From assembly GCA_003157015.1 (NCBI GenBank), contig PMIJ01000219.1, positions 1 through 42,027 on the forward strand: a stretch of 42,027 bases of DNA, written 5' to 3'. The stretch is from Bacteroidales bacterium (GTDB lineage: Bacteria > Bacteroidota > Bacteroidia > Bacteroidales > VadinHA17). The notes beneath the pieces are model-generated. The model did no database searches, was not told where the DNA came from, and saw nothing but the letters and a program-made list of their open reading frames with translations. A program made the position numbers and the translations under genes. Positions 1 through 9,516 of this stretch are shown piece after piece (position 1 is the stretch's first letter; each line of letters opens with the position of its first letter).

Positions 1-1
1 T

Positions 2-886
2 TCAAATACCGATATGGTAATAAAAACCGAAAAACTACCCTTGCCGGGAGAGACAATACTCGGAGGAGTTTTTCTTATGAATCCAGGAGGCAAAGGTGCT
101 AATCAGGCTGTTGCAGCAGCACGTCTTGGAGGAAAAGTCACCTTTGTTACTAAAAGGGGAAATGACTTATTCGGGAATCAGGCAGTGGGTTTATTAATGA
201 GAGAAGGTATTGATACTCAGTATATTGTTAAAGATCTCGAGTTTCCTTCAGGAGTTGCATTAATTACTGTTGATTCAGCTGGGGAAAACAGCATTGTAGT
301 CGCCCCTGGCTCAAATGGCAATCTGTTACAGGAAGATATTCAGCCGGTTATATTCGAAAACGGCAAATACGAAATTCTCCTGCTTCAACTGGAAATACCT
401 TTAGAAACAGTTGAATACTCCGCAGTTGCTGCATCGGAGCATGGCATAAAAGTGATCCTCAATCCGGCCCCTGCATGTGAATTATCAGATAATCTGCTTA
501 AACATGTATGGTTGATAACTCCAAATGAAACTGAAGCAGAAGCGCTTACCGGAGTAACAATAACAGACATAAGAACTGCAGAAAAAGCTGCAGCATTGCT
601 TCAGAAAAGAGGAGTAAAAAATGTAATTATAACTTTGGGTGACGCAGGAGCTTTTGTAATGTCAGAAAATCACACAGGATTAATTCCCGGCTTTAAGGTA
701 AATCCTGTTGACACAACGGCTGCGGGCGATGTATTTAATGGTGCGCTTGCAGTAGCTATATCTGAGGGAAAAGATCTTAATGATGCAGTTGTTTTTGCAA
801 ATAAAGCAGCTTCAATATCAGTAACACGGATGGGAGCTCAGGCCTCCGCACCATATAGAAATGAAATAAAGATACAATTCCCCTGA
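2..886 (+). CDS. rbsK: Ribokinase (5'-truncated by window edge)
   Basis: PfkB-family sugar kinase that phosphorylates D-ribose to ribose 5-phosphate in the cytoplasm. The frame is open to the window edge, and the codons before the first ATG (position 14) read SNTD, matching the usual ribokinase N-terminus (GSSNTDMV). The real start is therefore upstream and only about ten residues are missing. Visible family motifs are the N-terminal NPGGKGANQAVAAARLGG sugar-binding segment and the C-terminal DTTAAGDVFNGA segment, which holds the anion hole and the catalytic Asp. The length fits the roughly 300 aa of the family. A nucleoside hydrolase and a sugar transporter follow on the same strand, so the substrate is most likely ribose from nucleosides. 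Other PfkB sugars cannot be excluded. Confidence 0.93.
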   Translation, partial: SNTDMVIKTEKLPLPGETILGGVFLMNPGGKGANQAVAAARLGGKVTFVTKRGNDLFGNQAVGLLMREGIDTQYIVKDLEFPSGVALITVDSAGENSIVVAPGSNGNLLQEDIQPVIFENGKYEILLLQLEIPLETVEYSAVAASEHGIKVILNPAPACELSDNLLKHVWLITPNETEAEALTGVTITDIRTAEKAAALLQKRGVKNVIITLGDAGAFVMSENHTGLIPGFKVNPVDTTAAGDVFNGALAVAISEGKDLNDAVVFANKAASISVTRMGAQASAPYRNEIKIQFP

Positions 887-890
887 TTTT

Positions 891-951
891 CAACCCCCTA
901 AATCCCCCAGATGGGGGACTTTCACATTTCTAAGCCCCCACATGGGGGTTG
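891..951. repeat. C5/G5 palindromic intergenic repeat (REP-like)
   Basis: Two short hairpins sit side by side: CCCCC at 904-908 pairs with GGGGG at 913-917, and CCCCC at 935-939 pairs with GGGGG at 944-948. An outer pair, CAACCCCC at 891-898 with GGGGGTTG at 944-951, can enclose both. The element fills the gap between ribokinase and the nucleoside hydrolase and is far more GC-rich than its surroundings. It looks like a dispersed extragenic palindromic repeat. It could also attenuate transcription or stabilise the upstream mRNA, but it has no U-tract typical of a terminator. Confidence 0.7.
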
Positions 952-1001
952 GAGGGTAAAAATCACAGGCCACATATTAGCAATTTGATAAATTTAATTC
1001 T

Positions 1002-2003
1002 ATGAAACAGTTCTTACTCACAACAATGGTTATCAGCTTAATTTTATATGGATATGCAAATCAATCAGATGAAAAGAATGTTGAACCGGTAAAATTAATT
1101 TTCGACACCGACCTTGGTCCTGATTATGACGATGTAGGAGCATTGGCCTTTCTTCACGCTATGGCCGACAGTGGCAAGGCAGACATCCTCGCTACTGTCA
1201 CTTCAAATAAAAACGAACTTGTGGCCCCTTCTATCAACGTCATTAATACATACTTTGGAAGGAGTGAACTTCCCATCGGATCGCCAAAAACGAACGGAGT
1301 TGATCTCGGATCTTCTCAACACTGGGCAGATTCGATAGTCAAAAAATACCCGCACTCAATTAAATCCACCTCTAAGGTCCCTGACGCAGTAGATGTTTAC
1401 AGAAAGACACTCAGTCTTCAGCCCGATCATAGCGTCACTATAGTAACAGTGGGATTTTTAACCAATCTGAGTAATCTGCTTAAGTCAACAGCTGATAAAA
1501 TCTCACCGTTAACAGGAAACGAACTGGTAATCAAAAAGGTAAAAAGATTGGTATCAATGGCCGGAAGGTTTCCTGAAGGAAAAGAGTTTAATATTTATAT
1601 GGATTCGACAGCATCAAAATATGTTTATGAAAACTGGCCGGGGGAGATCATTTTTACCGGATTCGAGATTGGTGCTGAAATACATACGGGATTGAAATTA
1701 ATAAAATCTGATATTAAAAACAGCCCTGTGAAAGATGTTTTCAGAATAAGCATTCCTCTTTCTCCTGAAGACAAAGACGGAAGAATGAGTTGGGACGAAA
1801 CGGCAGCGCTTATCGGAGTGTATGGAACTGAAGGATTCTTTGACACAGTTAGAGGGAAGATTATTGTTAATTCTGACGGAAGCAATAAATGGGAAAACTC
1901 GATGGATGGGAACCAGTATTACGTAAAGCTAAAGAAGCCTGTTCCTGAGATTAGTACATTTATTGAAGCAAGGATGATGCATGTTCCTATCAAGAGCAAA
2001 TAA
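1002..2003 (+). CDS. Nucleoside hydrolase (IUNH family), probably exported
   Basis: Inosine-uridine-preferring nucleoside hydrolase-like protein of 333 aa, expected to cleave the N-glycosidic bond of ribonucleosides to base plus ribose. The N-terminal Asp cluster FDTDLGPDYDD (residues 34-44) is the calcium and ribose-binding signature. The TIVTVGFLTNLSNLL segment corresponds to the conserved GPLTNLA-type motif. Residues 1-19 form a basic then hydrophobic stretch ending GYA, a plausible signal peptide. No lipobox Cys is seen. Most characterised family members are cytoplasmic, so export would place the reaction in the periplasm. The flanking ribokinase and sugar transporter support nucleoside-derived ribose use. 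Base specificity cannot be read from the sequence. Confidence 0.85.
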   Translation: MKQFLLTTMVISLILYGYANQSDEKNVEPVKLIFDTDLGPDYDDVGALAFLHAMADSGKADILATVTSNKNELVAPSINVINTYFGRSELPIGSPKTNGVDLGSSQHWADSIVKKYPHSIKSTSKVPDAVDVYRKTLSLQPDHSVTIVTVGFLTNLSNLLKSTADKISPLTGNELVIKKVKRLVSMAGRFPEGKEFNIYMDSTASKYVYENWPGEIIFTGFEIGAEIHTGLKLIKSDIKNSPVKDVFRISIPLSPEDKDGRMSWDETAALIGVYGTEGFFDTVRGKIIVNSDGSNKWENSMDGNQYYVKLKKPVPEISTFIEARMMHVPIKSK

Positions 2004-2102
2004 ATGTGTATAGGTGCTTCAGGTAAAATCCGGGAATTTTAACAGAAATGGTTCATCTTTTTTACTTATATTTTTTATCTTATAACTTTTATCTTTTATA
2101 AC

Positions 2103-3101
2103 ATGTTCATACCACAAAGTTACACGCTGGCCATAATTCTTTGTATCATAACAATGATCTGCTGGGGTTCCTGGGGTAATACCCAAAAGTTAACCGGTAA
2201 GTCATGGCGTTTTGAACTTTTTTACTGGGATTATGCATTAGGAATTCTACTTTTTTCAATATTAATCGGTTTCACTCTGGGCAGCACTGGAGAAAGTGGA
2301 AGGAGCTTTATTCCTGATATAAAACAGGCAGAACCGCATAACATTCTTTACGCCATGATAGGTGGAGTGATTTTTAATGCTTCCAACATTTTGCTTGTGG
2401 CGGCTATGGCAATAGCAGGGATGGCTGTCGCGTTTCCAGTCGGTGTCGGAATTGCACTGGTACTGGGCGTCATTATTAATTATGTTTATTCACCTCACGG
2501 TAATGCAAATTTGCTCTTTGGTGGTGTCGCTTTGATTGTTGTAGCAATAATAATAGATGCCATAGCGTATAAAAAGCACAGTCTGTCGTTGAAGAAGGTT
2601 TCAGGAAAAGGTATTTCACTTTCTCTTTCTGCAGGTATTCTAATGGCTCTTTTCTATCGTTTTGTTGCTAGTTCGATGGTTTCCAGTTTTGAGACTCCGG
2701 AAGCGGGAAAACTGACGCCGTATTCAGCAATATTCTTTTTTGCGATTGGAGTGTTCATAAGCAACTTGCTCTTCAACTATCTGATTATGAAGCGCCCATT
2801 CGAAGGTAAGCCCTTGACATTCAAGGATTATACAAAGGGAAGTTTTGATGTTCATCTTAATGGTGTATTGGGAGGAATAATCTGGAATATTGGAATGTCA
2901 ATGAGTATTATCGCTTCAGGAAAAGCTGGTTTTGCAATATCTTACGGTTTAGGTCAGGGGGCAACACTTATTGCTGCCCTTTGGGGTGTTTTTATCTGGA
3001 AGGAATTCAAAGGAGCATCAAAACAAATTAATAATCTGATTTTTATGATGTTCCTTGCCTATCTGGCCGGATTGGCTCTGTTAGTATATGCCGGAGCTTA
3101 A
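2103..3101 (+). CDS. GRP/RhaT-like sugar transporter (DMT superfamily)
   Basis: Polytopic inner-membrane protein of 332 aa with about ten hydrophobic segments, the usual size and topology of the drug/metabolite transporter superfamily. The N-terminal ICWGSWGNTQKL segment and the glycine-rich helices (AFPVGVGIALVLG; YGLGQGATLIAALWGVF) resemble the glucose/ribose uptake (GRP, RbsU) and rhamnose symporter groups. It lies 99 bp after the nucleoside hydrolase on the same strand. The likely role is uptake of ribose released outside the cytoplasm, or of the nucleoside itself. The substrate assignment rests on context alone. The protein is intact. Confidence 0.75.
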   Translation: MFIPQSYTLAIILCIITMICWGSWGNTQKLTGKSWRFELFYWDYALGILLFSILIGFTLGSTGESGRSFIPDIKQAEPHNILYAMIGGVIFNASNILLVAAMAIAGMAVAFPVGVGIALVLGVIINYVYSPHGNANLLFGGVALIVVAIIIDAIAYKKHSLSLKKVSGKGISLSLSAGILMALFYRFVASSMVSSFETPEAGKLTPYSAIFFFAIGVFISNLLFNYLIMKRPFEGKPLTFKDYTKGSFDVHLNGVLGGIIWNIGMSMSIIASGKAGFAISYGLGQGATLIAALWGVFIWKEFKGASKQINNLIFMMFLAYLAGLALLVYAGA

Positions 3102-3120
3102 AGGTTGTTTCCTGTTTTTC

Positions 3121-3213
3121 CTTCGTGTTACTCTGTGTTTTACTTTGTGATCCTTTGTGGTGTTATAATTAAAACTTCTTTTACCACAAAGGCACACAAA
3201 GGTTTACACGAAG
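3121..3213. repeat. Long imperfect inverted repeat (CACAAAGG type) between convergent genes
   Basis: Three arm pairs nest around one centre: CCTTTGTGGT (3152-3161) with ACCACAAAGG (3183-3192), CTTTGTG (3143-3149) with CACAAAG (3195-3201), and CTTCGTGT (3121-3128) with ACACGAAG (3206-3213). The element sits between the convergent transporter and mqo genes, so it can act as a bidirectional terminator. A sequence of the same style, with CACAGAG units, occurs at 30534-30599, which suggests a dispersed repeat family. Confidence 0.75.
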
Positions 3214-3240
3214 ACTCACAAAGGACGTTTTAAAAGATCT

Positions 3241-4575
3241 TTACATCAGGTCTTTCTCAAATGCTTCTTTATTGAACTTAAATTTATTATCAAGAAATTT
3301 TATAACTTCCTGAGTATCAGAGTATGCATTTCCAAGACATGTGGAAGCTCCGGGGGATGGAGTTATGTTGAATATTATTTTGTCACCGTTAAGCTTTGCC
3401 TCACCCATTTCAAGTTTCCTGGTTGTATTATTTACTATTTGGGGCCGTGTACCACCGATCCCTTTGGCATATTTGAGTTCGCTTACTTTTAGTGACGGGA
3501 CAATTTTTCTTATCTCTTTTATGAACAAACGTTTACCGATATACGGAAGATCATAGAGAAAATTGAAGAAAATATAGCTAAAGAGAACCCTATCTGAAAT
3601 AATTTTAAGCAAACTAAGGATGGGGCTCAATCCAAGTCCGAAGGTTTTCCAGTATTCGAAGAAGGTTGACATGTTATGCCTCTCAAGCTGAAATATTGGT
3701 TTTGCTGTAGGCCCAAACCTTGTTATTTGCTCGCTGTGAACTTCGGGATCTCCGTGAATAGCTGCAAAAGGCAGTTTTGGTACCTGTATAGTATAAACTT
3801 TGCCATTAAGCACTTTGGGAGCAGTATAAAAACTACCCGCCATAGATAGTACAGCTAAGTTCTTCCCGTATCCAAGAGACTTTGCAATCATCAGACTGTG
3901 GCCACCAGCAGCTATAATTACTACAGAAGATCTGAATTCGCCTTTACTGGTCACAACACTATACTGATCTTCGTTTTTAGAAATCTTCAGAAGTTTGGTA
4001 TCGAGATGAATGTCCAACTCAGGGTTTTTCATCAGGGCATTGTCGACAAATGAATGGCAAAGTCTTTTATAATCTACTGTGTAGCCATCTTCAGTGACCA
4101 GCGCCAGTATTTCCTGCCCGGGATCCCTTCCTTCAAGTACCCTGGGCTCGATTTTACCTATTTCATCTCTTTCTATCATCCTGAGTTTTGGAAAGAGCTC
4201 GCTGAATGCAGGATATCGCTGTTTCAGTTCCTTAACCTGGTTAGCACCGACGGCAAGGACCATTTTAGAGTATTTACTGAATATCTTCTTTCCTGTTGGG
4301 TTATTTTTTCCATTCTCGAGATATTTCATTACCATATCAGCCATCCTCTTTACACTTTTGGCTTTATCAATGGAATAGTTGGTTTCTATATCTCCAAAAT
4401 GAAGAGTCTGGCTGTTATTATAAGATGCTGAGTTTACCAGACCAAAGTCAGAGTACTTCTCTATCAGTCCTATTCTTTTTATGTCGGTATATTTACTTAA
4501 AGTATAAAGCAATGCCGTTCCAACGACACCACCTCCTACAATAAGTACATCATATCTGGAAATTTCCTCAGTCAT
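3241..4575 (-). CDS. mqo: Malate:quinone oxidoreductase-like FAD enzyme
   Basis: FAD-dependent enzyme of 444 aa, expected to oxidise malate to oxaloacetate and pass electrons to the quinone pool at the inner face of the membrane. The N-terminus has the dinucleotide-binding GGGVVG motif (residues 14-19). Segments diagnostic of the Mqo family follow: NSASYNNSQTLHFGDIETNY near residue 50 and SPGASTCLGNAY near residue 420. It is somewhat shorter than the roughly 490 aa E. coli type. L-2-hydroxyglutarate oxidase is a related alternative, but these segments and the position 3 bp after gltA favour Mqo, which would make the oxaloacetate that citrate synthase uses. It is the last gene of the six-gene operon. 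Confidence 0.85.
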   Translation of the reverse strand: MTEEISRYDVLIVGGGVVGTALLYTLSKYTDIKRIGLIEKYSDFGLVNSASYNNSQTLHFGDIETNYSIDKAKSVKRMADMVMKYLENGKNNPTGKKIFSKYSKMVLAVGANQVKELKQRYPAFSELFPKLRMIERDEIGKIEPRVLEGRDPGQEILALVTEDGYTVDYKRLCHSFVDNALMKNPELDIHLDTKLLKISKNEDQYSVVTSKGEFRSSVVIIAAGGHSLMIAKSLGYGKNLAVLSMAGSFYTAPKVLNGKVYTIQVPKLPFAAIHGDPEVHSEQITRFGPTAKPIFQLERHNMSTFFEYWKTFGLGLSPILSLLKIISDRVLFSYIFFNFLYDLPYIGKRLFIKEIRKIVPSLKVSELKYAKGIGGTRPQIVNNTTRKLEMGEAKLNGDKIIFNITPSPGASTCLGNAYSDTQEVIKFLDNKFKFNKEAFEKDLM

Positions 4576-4578
4576 ATT

Positions 4579-5940
4579 TTATACTCTTTCTTTTAATGGA
4601 ATATAATCATGTTTGCCATAGACGTTTTTAAATGCAGGTCTGATGATCCTTTTTGCAGAGAAAGTGAGTTCCTCTATCCTGTGAGTGCACCATCCTGATA
4701 CTCTTGCAATAGCAAAAAGAGGAGTATAAAGTTCCTTTGAAATATCCAGGCAGGCGTAAACAAAACCTGAATAAAAATCAACATTTATACAAACTACTTT
4801 TGTAGATTTTTCACCTTTAAAGACTCTGAAAACTTCGGGTGTCAGTCTTTCAACAAGTTCATAAAGTTCAAATTCATCAAGACGACCTTTTTCTATGGCA
4901 AGCTCCCGCGCTTTTGACTTCAGAATTGCAGCTCTTGGATCAGAAATGGTATAAACTGCATGTCCAATCCCATATATCTTACCCGAAAAATCATTTGCCT
5001 TTTTATTAAGTATTTTCAGAAGATGCTTCGTCACTTCTTCCTCATCAGTCCAGTTTTTTACATGAACTTTCATATCTTCCATCATTTCCAGAACTCTGAC
5101 ATTAGCCCCGCCATGCAGCGGACCTTTTAATGACCCTATAGCAGATGTTATTGAGGAATAAATGTCGGTTTCCGATGAGCTGGTCACTCTCATTGTAAAA
5201 GTTGAATTGTTTCCTCCTCCATGTTCAGCATGAAGAACGAGCATCAGGTCCAGCAAATCAGCTTCAAGTTTTGAAAAACCCTTGCAATCACCTTTTATTA
5301 AATAAAGAAAATTTTCCGCGGTAGTAAGGTTTGGCTGAGGGTGGCGGATCGACAGTGTTTTTCCCTTATATAAGTGACGAAGAGCCTGATATGAATAGGC
5401 AACAATTGTTGGAAACTTGGCTATGATGTTTAATGATTGTTTAATCATATTGTTAAGGGAGATATCATCAGGTTTTTCGTCAAGCGTATATAAGCCCAGA
5501 ACCGATCTTGCCAGAATATTAAGGACATCTTTACCTTTCATGGATAGTATCATGTCTTTGACAAAATCGTCTGGTAGAGCCCTTAATGAGGCCATATGCT
5601 CTGAAAACACTTTAAGTTCACTCTTATTTGGTAATTGGCCCGTCAATAACAGGAATACCGTTTCATCAAAACCGTGACGGTCCTCTTTCTGGAATCCTTT
5701 TGCAATATCTTCTATATCTATTCCCCTGTACAATAATCTGCCAGGAATAGCGACTACCTTTCCATCTTCTTTTTTATATCCAACAACGTCGCCTATATTA
5801 GTCAGGCCGACCAAAACTCCTGTTCCATCCTTATTCCTCAAACCCCTCTTCACCTCAAACTGGTCAAACAGCTCATTTTCAATCTGACATGAAGCTCTTA
5901 CTGACTCTTCAATCTTTGCAAAATAATTATTGTCTTCCAT
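4579..5940 (-). CDS. gltA: Citrate synthase
   Basis: Citrate synthase of 453 aa condensing acetyl-CoA and oxaloacetate to citrate. The catalytic triad is visible as His276 in GPLHGGAN, His327 in GIGHAVY and Asp388 in CINVDFYSGF. The YRGIDIEDIA segment near residue 71 is also typical of the family. The N-terminal extension before the core is longer than in short archaeal-type enzymes. A 2-methylcitrate synthase is an alternative but is not supported, since no prpB or prpD lies nearby. The gene lies 24 bp downstream of icd and 3 bp upstream of mqo. Confidence 0.93.
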   Translation of the reverse strand: MEDNNYFAKIEESVRASCQIENELFDQFEVKRGLRNKDGTGVLVGLTNIGDVVGYKKEDGKVVAIPGRLLYRGIDIEDIAKGFQKEDRHGFDETVFLLLTGQLPNKSELKVFSEHMASLRALPDDFVKDMILSMKGKDVLNILARSVLGLYTLDEKPDDISLNNMIKQSLNIIAKFPTIVAYSYQALRHLYKGKTLSIRHPQPNLTTAENFLYLIKGDCKGFSKLEADLLDLMLVLHAEHGGGNNSTFTMRVTSSSETDIYSSITSAIGSLKGPLHGGANVRVLEMMEDMKVHVKNWTDEEEVTKHLLKILNKKANDFSGKIYGIGHAVYTISDPRAAILKSKARELAIEKGRLDEFELYELVERLTPEVFRVFKGEKSTKVVCINVDFYSGFVYACLDISKELYTPLFAIARVSGWCTHRIEELTFSAKRIIRPAFKNVYGKHDYIPLKERV

Positions 5941-5964
5941 AAGAAATAAATTTTTTAATGTTTG

Positions 5965-7230
5965 CTATATGATATTAGAAATTATTGCATCGGCAAATTC
6001 AGACGTTTTTAATAAGGTGGCATTTTCCATTAACCTGTGAAAATCGTAAGTGACCTTCTTACTTTGTATTGTTCGTTCCAACCCTGAATAAATACTTTGT
6101 GCAACTTTTCCCCATCCCATGTAATCAAACATCAATGCACCTGACAAAATAACAGAACCTGGGTTCACTTTGTCCTGATCAGCATATTTAGGTGCTGTGC
6201 CGTGGGTGGCTTCAAATATAGCATGCCCGCTTTCAAAATTTATATTTGCACCTGGTGCAATACCAATTCCTCCAACAATAGCTGCGAGTGCATCTGAAAT
6301 ATAATCGCCGTTCAGATTCAGCGTAGCAATCACAGAATATTCTGCGGGACGTGTTAAAATCTGCTGAAGGAAAGCATCTGCTATCACATCTTTAATGATT
6401 ACCTTCCCGGCAGCTTCTGCTTCTCTGAGCATCCTGTCTGCAACTTCCAAACCCTGTTTTTCCGAAATCTGTTTATGCTGCATCCAAGTGAATACATCCT
6501 TCCCGAATTCTCTTTCAGCTAAAGCATATCCCCACTTCATGAAGGATCCTTCGGTAAACTTCATAATGTTACCTTTATGAACAATTGTCACAGATGGCAA
6601 TTTTTTGTTAATGGCAAATTTAATCGCCTGTCTCACAAGTCTTTCTGTGCCTTCAACTGATACGGGCTTAATTCCTATTGAGGAAGTAGCGGGGAACCTT
6701 ATAGACTTAACACCCATCTTGTCGATCAGAAAACTTTTCACCTCTTCAGTTTCCGGTTTCCCGTTCATAAACTCAATTCCTGCATAAATATCTTCAGTGT
6801 TTTCCCTGAATATATGCATATCAACATTTTCAGGATTCTTTACGGGGCTGGGCACTCCACTAAAATATCTGACAGGTCTGTAACAGGTATAAAGATCAAG
6901 AACCTGACGTAAAGCCACATTTAAAGATCGCATTCCTTCACCTATAGGTGTGGTAAGCGGACCTTTTATTCCAACAAGGTATTCCCTGAAGCTGGTTAAA
7001 GTCTCTTCAGGCATCCAGTTTCCTGTTTGTTTAAAAGCTTTTTCCCCGGCAAGGACCTCCTTCCAGGTAACTTTCCTTTTCCCATTGTACGATTTGCTGA
7101 CAGCTGCATCAAAAACCCTGACCGATGCTTTCCAGATATCACGACCGGTCCCATCTCCTTCAATAAAAGGGATAACCGGATTTTCAGGTACAATTAATTT
7201 CCCATCAATTAATTTTATTTTTTCAGCCAT
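5965..7230 (-). CDS. icd: Isocitrate dehydrogenase, NADP type
   Basis: Isocitrate dehydrogenase of 421 aa converting isocitrate to 2-oxoglutarate and CO2. Its length is close to E. coli Icd (416 aa). Substrate-binding segments [15 protein letters not shown] and [14 protein letters not shown] are present. The cofactor segment [17 protein letters not shown] matches the E. coli-like NADP-preferring type. Its ATG overlaps the acnA stop by 8 nt (ATGGCTGA), which implies translational coupling. The product 2-oxoglutarate is the precursor of the glutamate used by ProB in the same operon. Confidence 0.94.
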   Translation of the reverse strand: MAEKIKLIDGKLIVPENPVIPFIEGDGTGRDIWKASVRVFDAAVSKSYNGKRKVTWKEVLAGEKAFKQTGNWMPEETLTSFREYLVGIKGPLTTPIGEGMRSLNVALRQVLDLYTCYRPVRYFSGVPSPVKNPENVDMHIFRENTEDIYAGIEFMNGKPETEEVKSFLIDKMGVKSIRFPATSSIGIKPVSVEGTERLVRQAIKFAINKKLPSVTIVHKGNIMKFTEGSFMKWGYALAEREFGKDVFTWMQHKQISEKQGLEVADRMLREAEAAGKVIIKDVIADAFLQQILTRPAEYSVIATLNLNGDYISDALAAIVGGIGIAPGANINFESGHAIFEATHGTAPKYADQDKVNPGSVILSGALMFDYMGWGKVAQSIYSGLERTIQSKKVTYDFHRLMENATLLKTSEFADAIISNII

Positions 7231-9496
7231 TCTTTTTATTTGATTTTCTGATAATATTTAAAGCGCTTCCCGCCTTAAACCATTCAATCTGCGATTCATT
7301 ATATGAGTGGTTTGCCTGAAATTTTTCCCTGGTCCCGTCTGAATGTTTAAGTGTTAATGTCAGCTTTTCGCCTGCAGCAAAATCAGGCAGACCGGTTATA
7401 TCAATTTTATCATCCTCCCTAATTTTGTTATAGTCTTCCTTATCAACGAAAGTCAGCGTCAGCACTCCCTGTTTTTTCAGGTTTGTTTCGTGAATCCTGG
7501 CAAAAGATTTAACCAGAACAACCTTAACGCCAAGGTACCTGGGTTCCATTGCAGCATGTTCGCGGGAAGAACCTTCTCCGAAATTTTCCTCGCCAACCAC
7601 AGCAGATCCTGAACCTGAATCACGGTACGCCCGTGCAATACGGGGTACTGTTTCATACAATCCTGTCAATTGATTTAAAATGCTGTTAGTCTGATCATTA
7701 AAATAATTCACAGCGCCTATCATATAGTTTTTTGAGATATTTTCCAGATGTCCCCGGTATTTTAGCCAGTATCCTGCCATGGATATGTGATCGGTTGTAC
7801 ACTTCCCTTTTGCTTTTATTAGCAATGGCAAGTTTAAAAAGTCCTTCCTGTCCCATTCTTTGAAAGGAGCAAGCAATTGGAGCCTGTCAGAACCGGGATC
7901 AATTATTATCTTTTCCCCATTTATGCCATGCAAAGGCTTATGATATCCCGGGTCTACAGTTCCGAAACCATCAGGAGGCAGGTTTAATCCTTGCGGTTCA
8001 GATAGTTTTACTTCCATTCCATGCGAATTTTTCAGAGTATCCTTTATCGGATTAAAAGTAAGTTTCCCTGAGATTGCAATCGCTGTAACTATCTCGGGCG
8101 AAGCTACGAATGCATATGTGTTGGGATTAGCGTCATTCCGTTTTGCAAAGTTTCTGTTAAAGGAATGTATGATCGTATTAACCTTTTTATTATCAGCATC
8201 TTTCCTTGCCCATTGACCAATACAGGGACCACAGGCATTGGCAAAAACATTACCTCCGATTTTTCTGAACAAATCAAGAAATCCATCTCTTTCAGTAATG
8301 GATCTGATCTGTTCGGAACCCGGAGTAATAGTGAATTCCGATTTTGCAACCAGGTTCTTAGATAAGGCATCCTTCACCACTGAGGCTGCTCTTGACAGAT
8401 CTTCATAGGAGGAATTTGTGCATGATCCGATAAGACCTACTTCCACTTCCACAGGCCAATTATTCTTAACAGCTTCTTCTTTCATCCTGGATAAAGGAGT
8501 AGCGAGGTCAGGAGTGAATGGCCCGTTAATATATGGTTCAAGCTCAGAAAGATTGATTTCAATATACTGGTCATAGTACCTTGAAGGATCGGTATAAACC
8601 TCCCTGTCAGCAGAAAGATGCTCCATGTTTTTCACGGCAAGATCAGCAACATCTTTTCTACCTGTTGCAACAAGATACTCCCTCATAGATTTATCAAAGC
8701 TGAATATTGAACTGGTGGCTCCAGTCTCAGCACCCATATTACAAATGGTAGCCTTTCCTGTGCAGGAAAGTGATTCAGAACCTTCTCCGAAGTATTCAAT
8801 GATATAACCTGTTCCCCCTTTAACTGTAAGTAACCCGGATATTTTCAGTATAATATCCTTTGCAGAAGACCATCCGCTAAGTTTGCCAGTCAGTTTGATC
8901 CCAATAAGTTTTGGAAATTTAAGTTCCCATCCCATACCTGCCAGAACATCGACTGCATCCGCCCCGCCCACTCCGATTGCTATCATACCCAGTCCACCCG
9001 CATTGGGAGTATGTGAGTCTGTGCCTATCATCATTCCTCCCGGGAAGGCATAGTTCTCCAGAACTATCTGATGAATTATTCCTGCTCCGGGTTTCCAGAA
9101 TCCGATGTCATACTTATTACATACCGAGCTTAGAAAATCATACACCTCTTTATTTGTTATTCCTGCCGTTCTCAGATCTGCCTCAGCCCCTGATTGTGCA
9201 AGAATAAGATGATCGCAATGTACAGAAGTCGGAACAGCAGTTCTCTCTTTTCCAGCCATCATAAATTGCAATATTGCCATTTGTGCAGTTGCATCTTGCA
9301 TTGCAACGCGGTCGGGCATAAAATCAACATAATCCTCTCCTCTGCCAAACGATTTTACTTGATTCTTATGATAAATATGACTGTATAGAATTTTTTCACT
9401 CAGGGTCAACGGGTGATTCAATTTCTTTCTGATTTCCTGTATTCTTGTATCCAGTTGCTTATAAAAAGAATCGATCATTTCAAAATCAAATATCAT
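7223..9496 (-). CDS. acnA: Aconitate hydratase
   Basis: Aconitase of 757 aa interconverting citrate and isocitrate through a [4Fe-4S] cluster. The three cluster cysteines are visible as Cys359 (GSCTNSS) and Cys422 and Cys425 (ACGPCIGQW). [14 protein letters not shown] near residue 158 and the C-terminal swivel domain with [15 protein letters not shown] are also present. The length of about 755 aa resembles mitochondrial-type aconitases more than the roughly 890 aa AcnA/IRP type, so the symbol acnA is only a general label. The gene is 20 bp from proA and overlaps icd by 8 nt. Confidence 0.94.
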   Translation of the reverse strand: MIFDFEMIDSFYKQLDTRIQEIRKKLNHPLTLSEKILYSHIYHKNQVKSFGRGEDYVDFMPDRVAMQDATAQMAILQFMMAGKERTAVPTSVHCDHLILAQSGAEADLRTAGITNKEVYDFLSSVCNKYDIGFWKPGAGIIHQIVLENYAFPGGMMIGTDSHTPNAGGLGMIAIGVGGADAVDVLAGMGWELKFPKLIGIKLTGKLSGWSSAKDIILKISGLLTVKGGTGYIIEYFGEGSESLSCTGKATICNMGAETGATSSIFSFDKSMREYLVATGRKDVADLAVKNMEHLSADREVYTDPSRYYDQYIEINLSELEPYINGPFTPDLATPLSRMKEEAVKNNWPVEVEVGLIGSCTNSSYEDLSRAASVVKDALSKNLVAKSEFTITPGSEQIRSITERDGFLDLFRKIGGNVFANACGPCIGQWARKDADNKKVNTIIHSFNRNFAKRNDANPNTYAFVASPEIVTAIAISGKLTFNPIKDTLKNSHGMEVKLSEPQGLNLPPDGFGTVDPGYHKPLHGINGEKIIIDPGSDRLQLLAPFKEWDRKDFLNLPLLIKAKGKCTTDHISMAGYWLKYRGHLENISKNYMIGAVNYFNDQTNSILNQLTGLYETVPRIARAYRDSGSGSAVVGEENFGEGSSREHAAMEPRYLGVKVVLVKSFARIHETNLKKQGVLTLTFVDKEDYNKIREDDKIDITGLPDFAAGEKLTLTLKHSDGTREKFQANHSYNESQIEWFKAGSALNIIRKSNKKNG

Positions 9497-9516
9497 ACCT
9501 CTCTATTTTTAAAATT

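Noticed and set aside
891..951. CRISPR-like repeats in the C5/G5 palindrome region
   Set aside because: There are only two short hairpins with no regular spacers, which fits an extragenic palindromic repeat instead.
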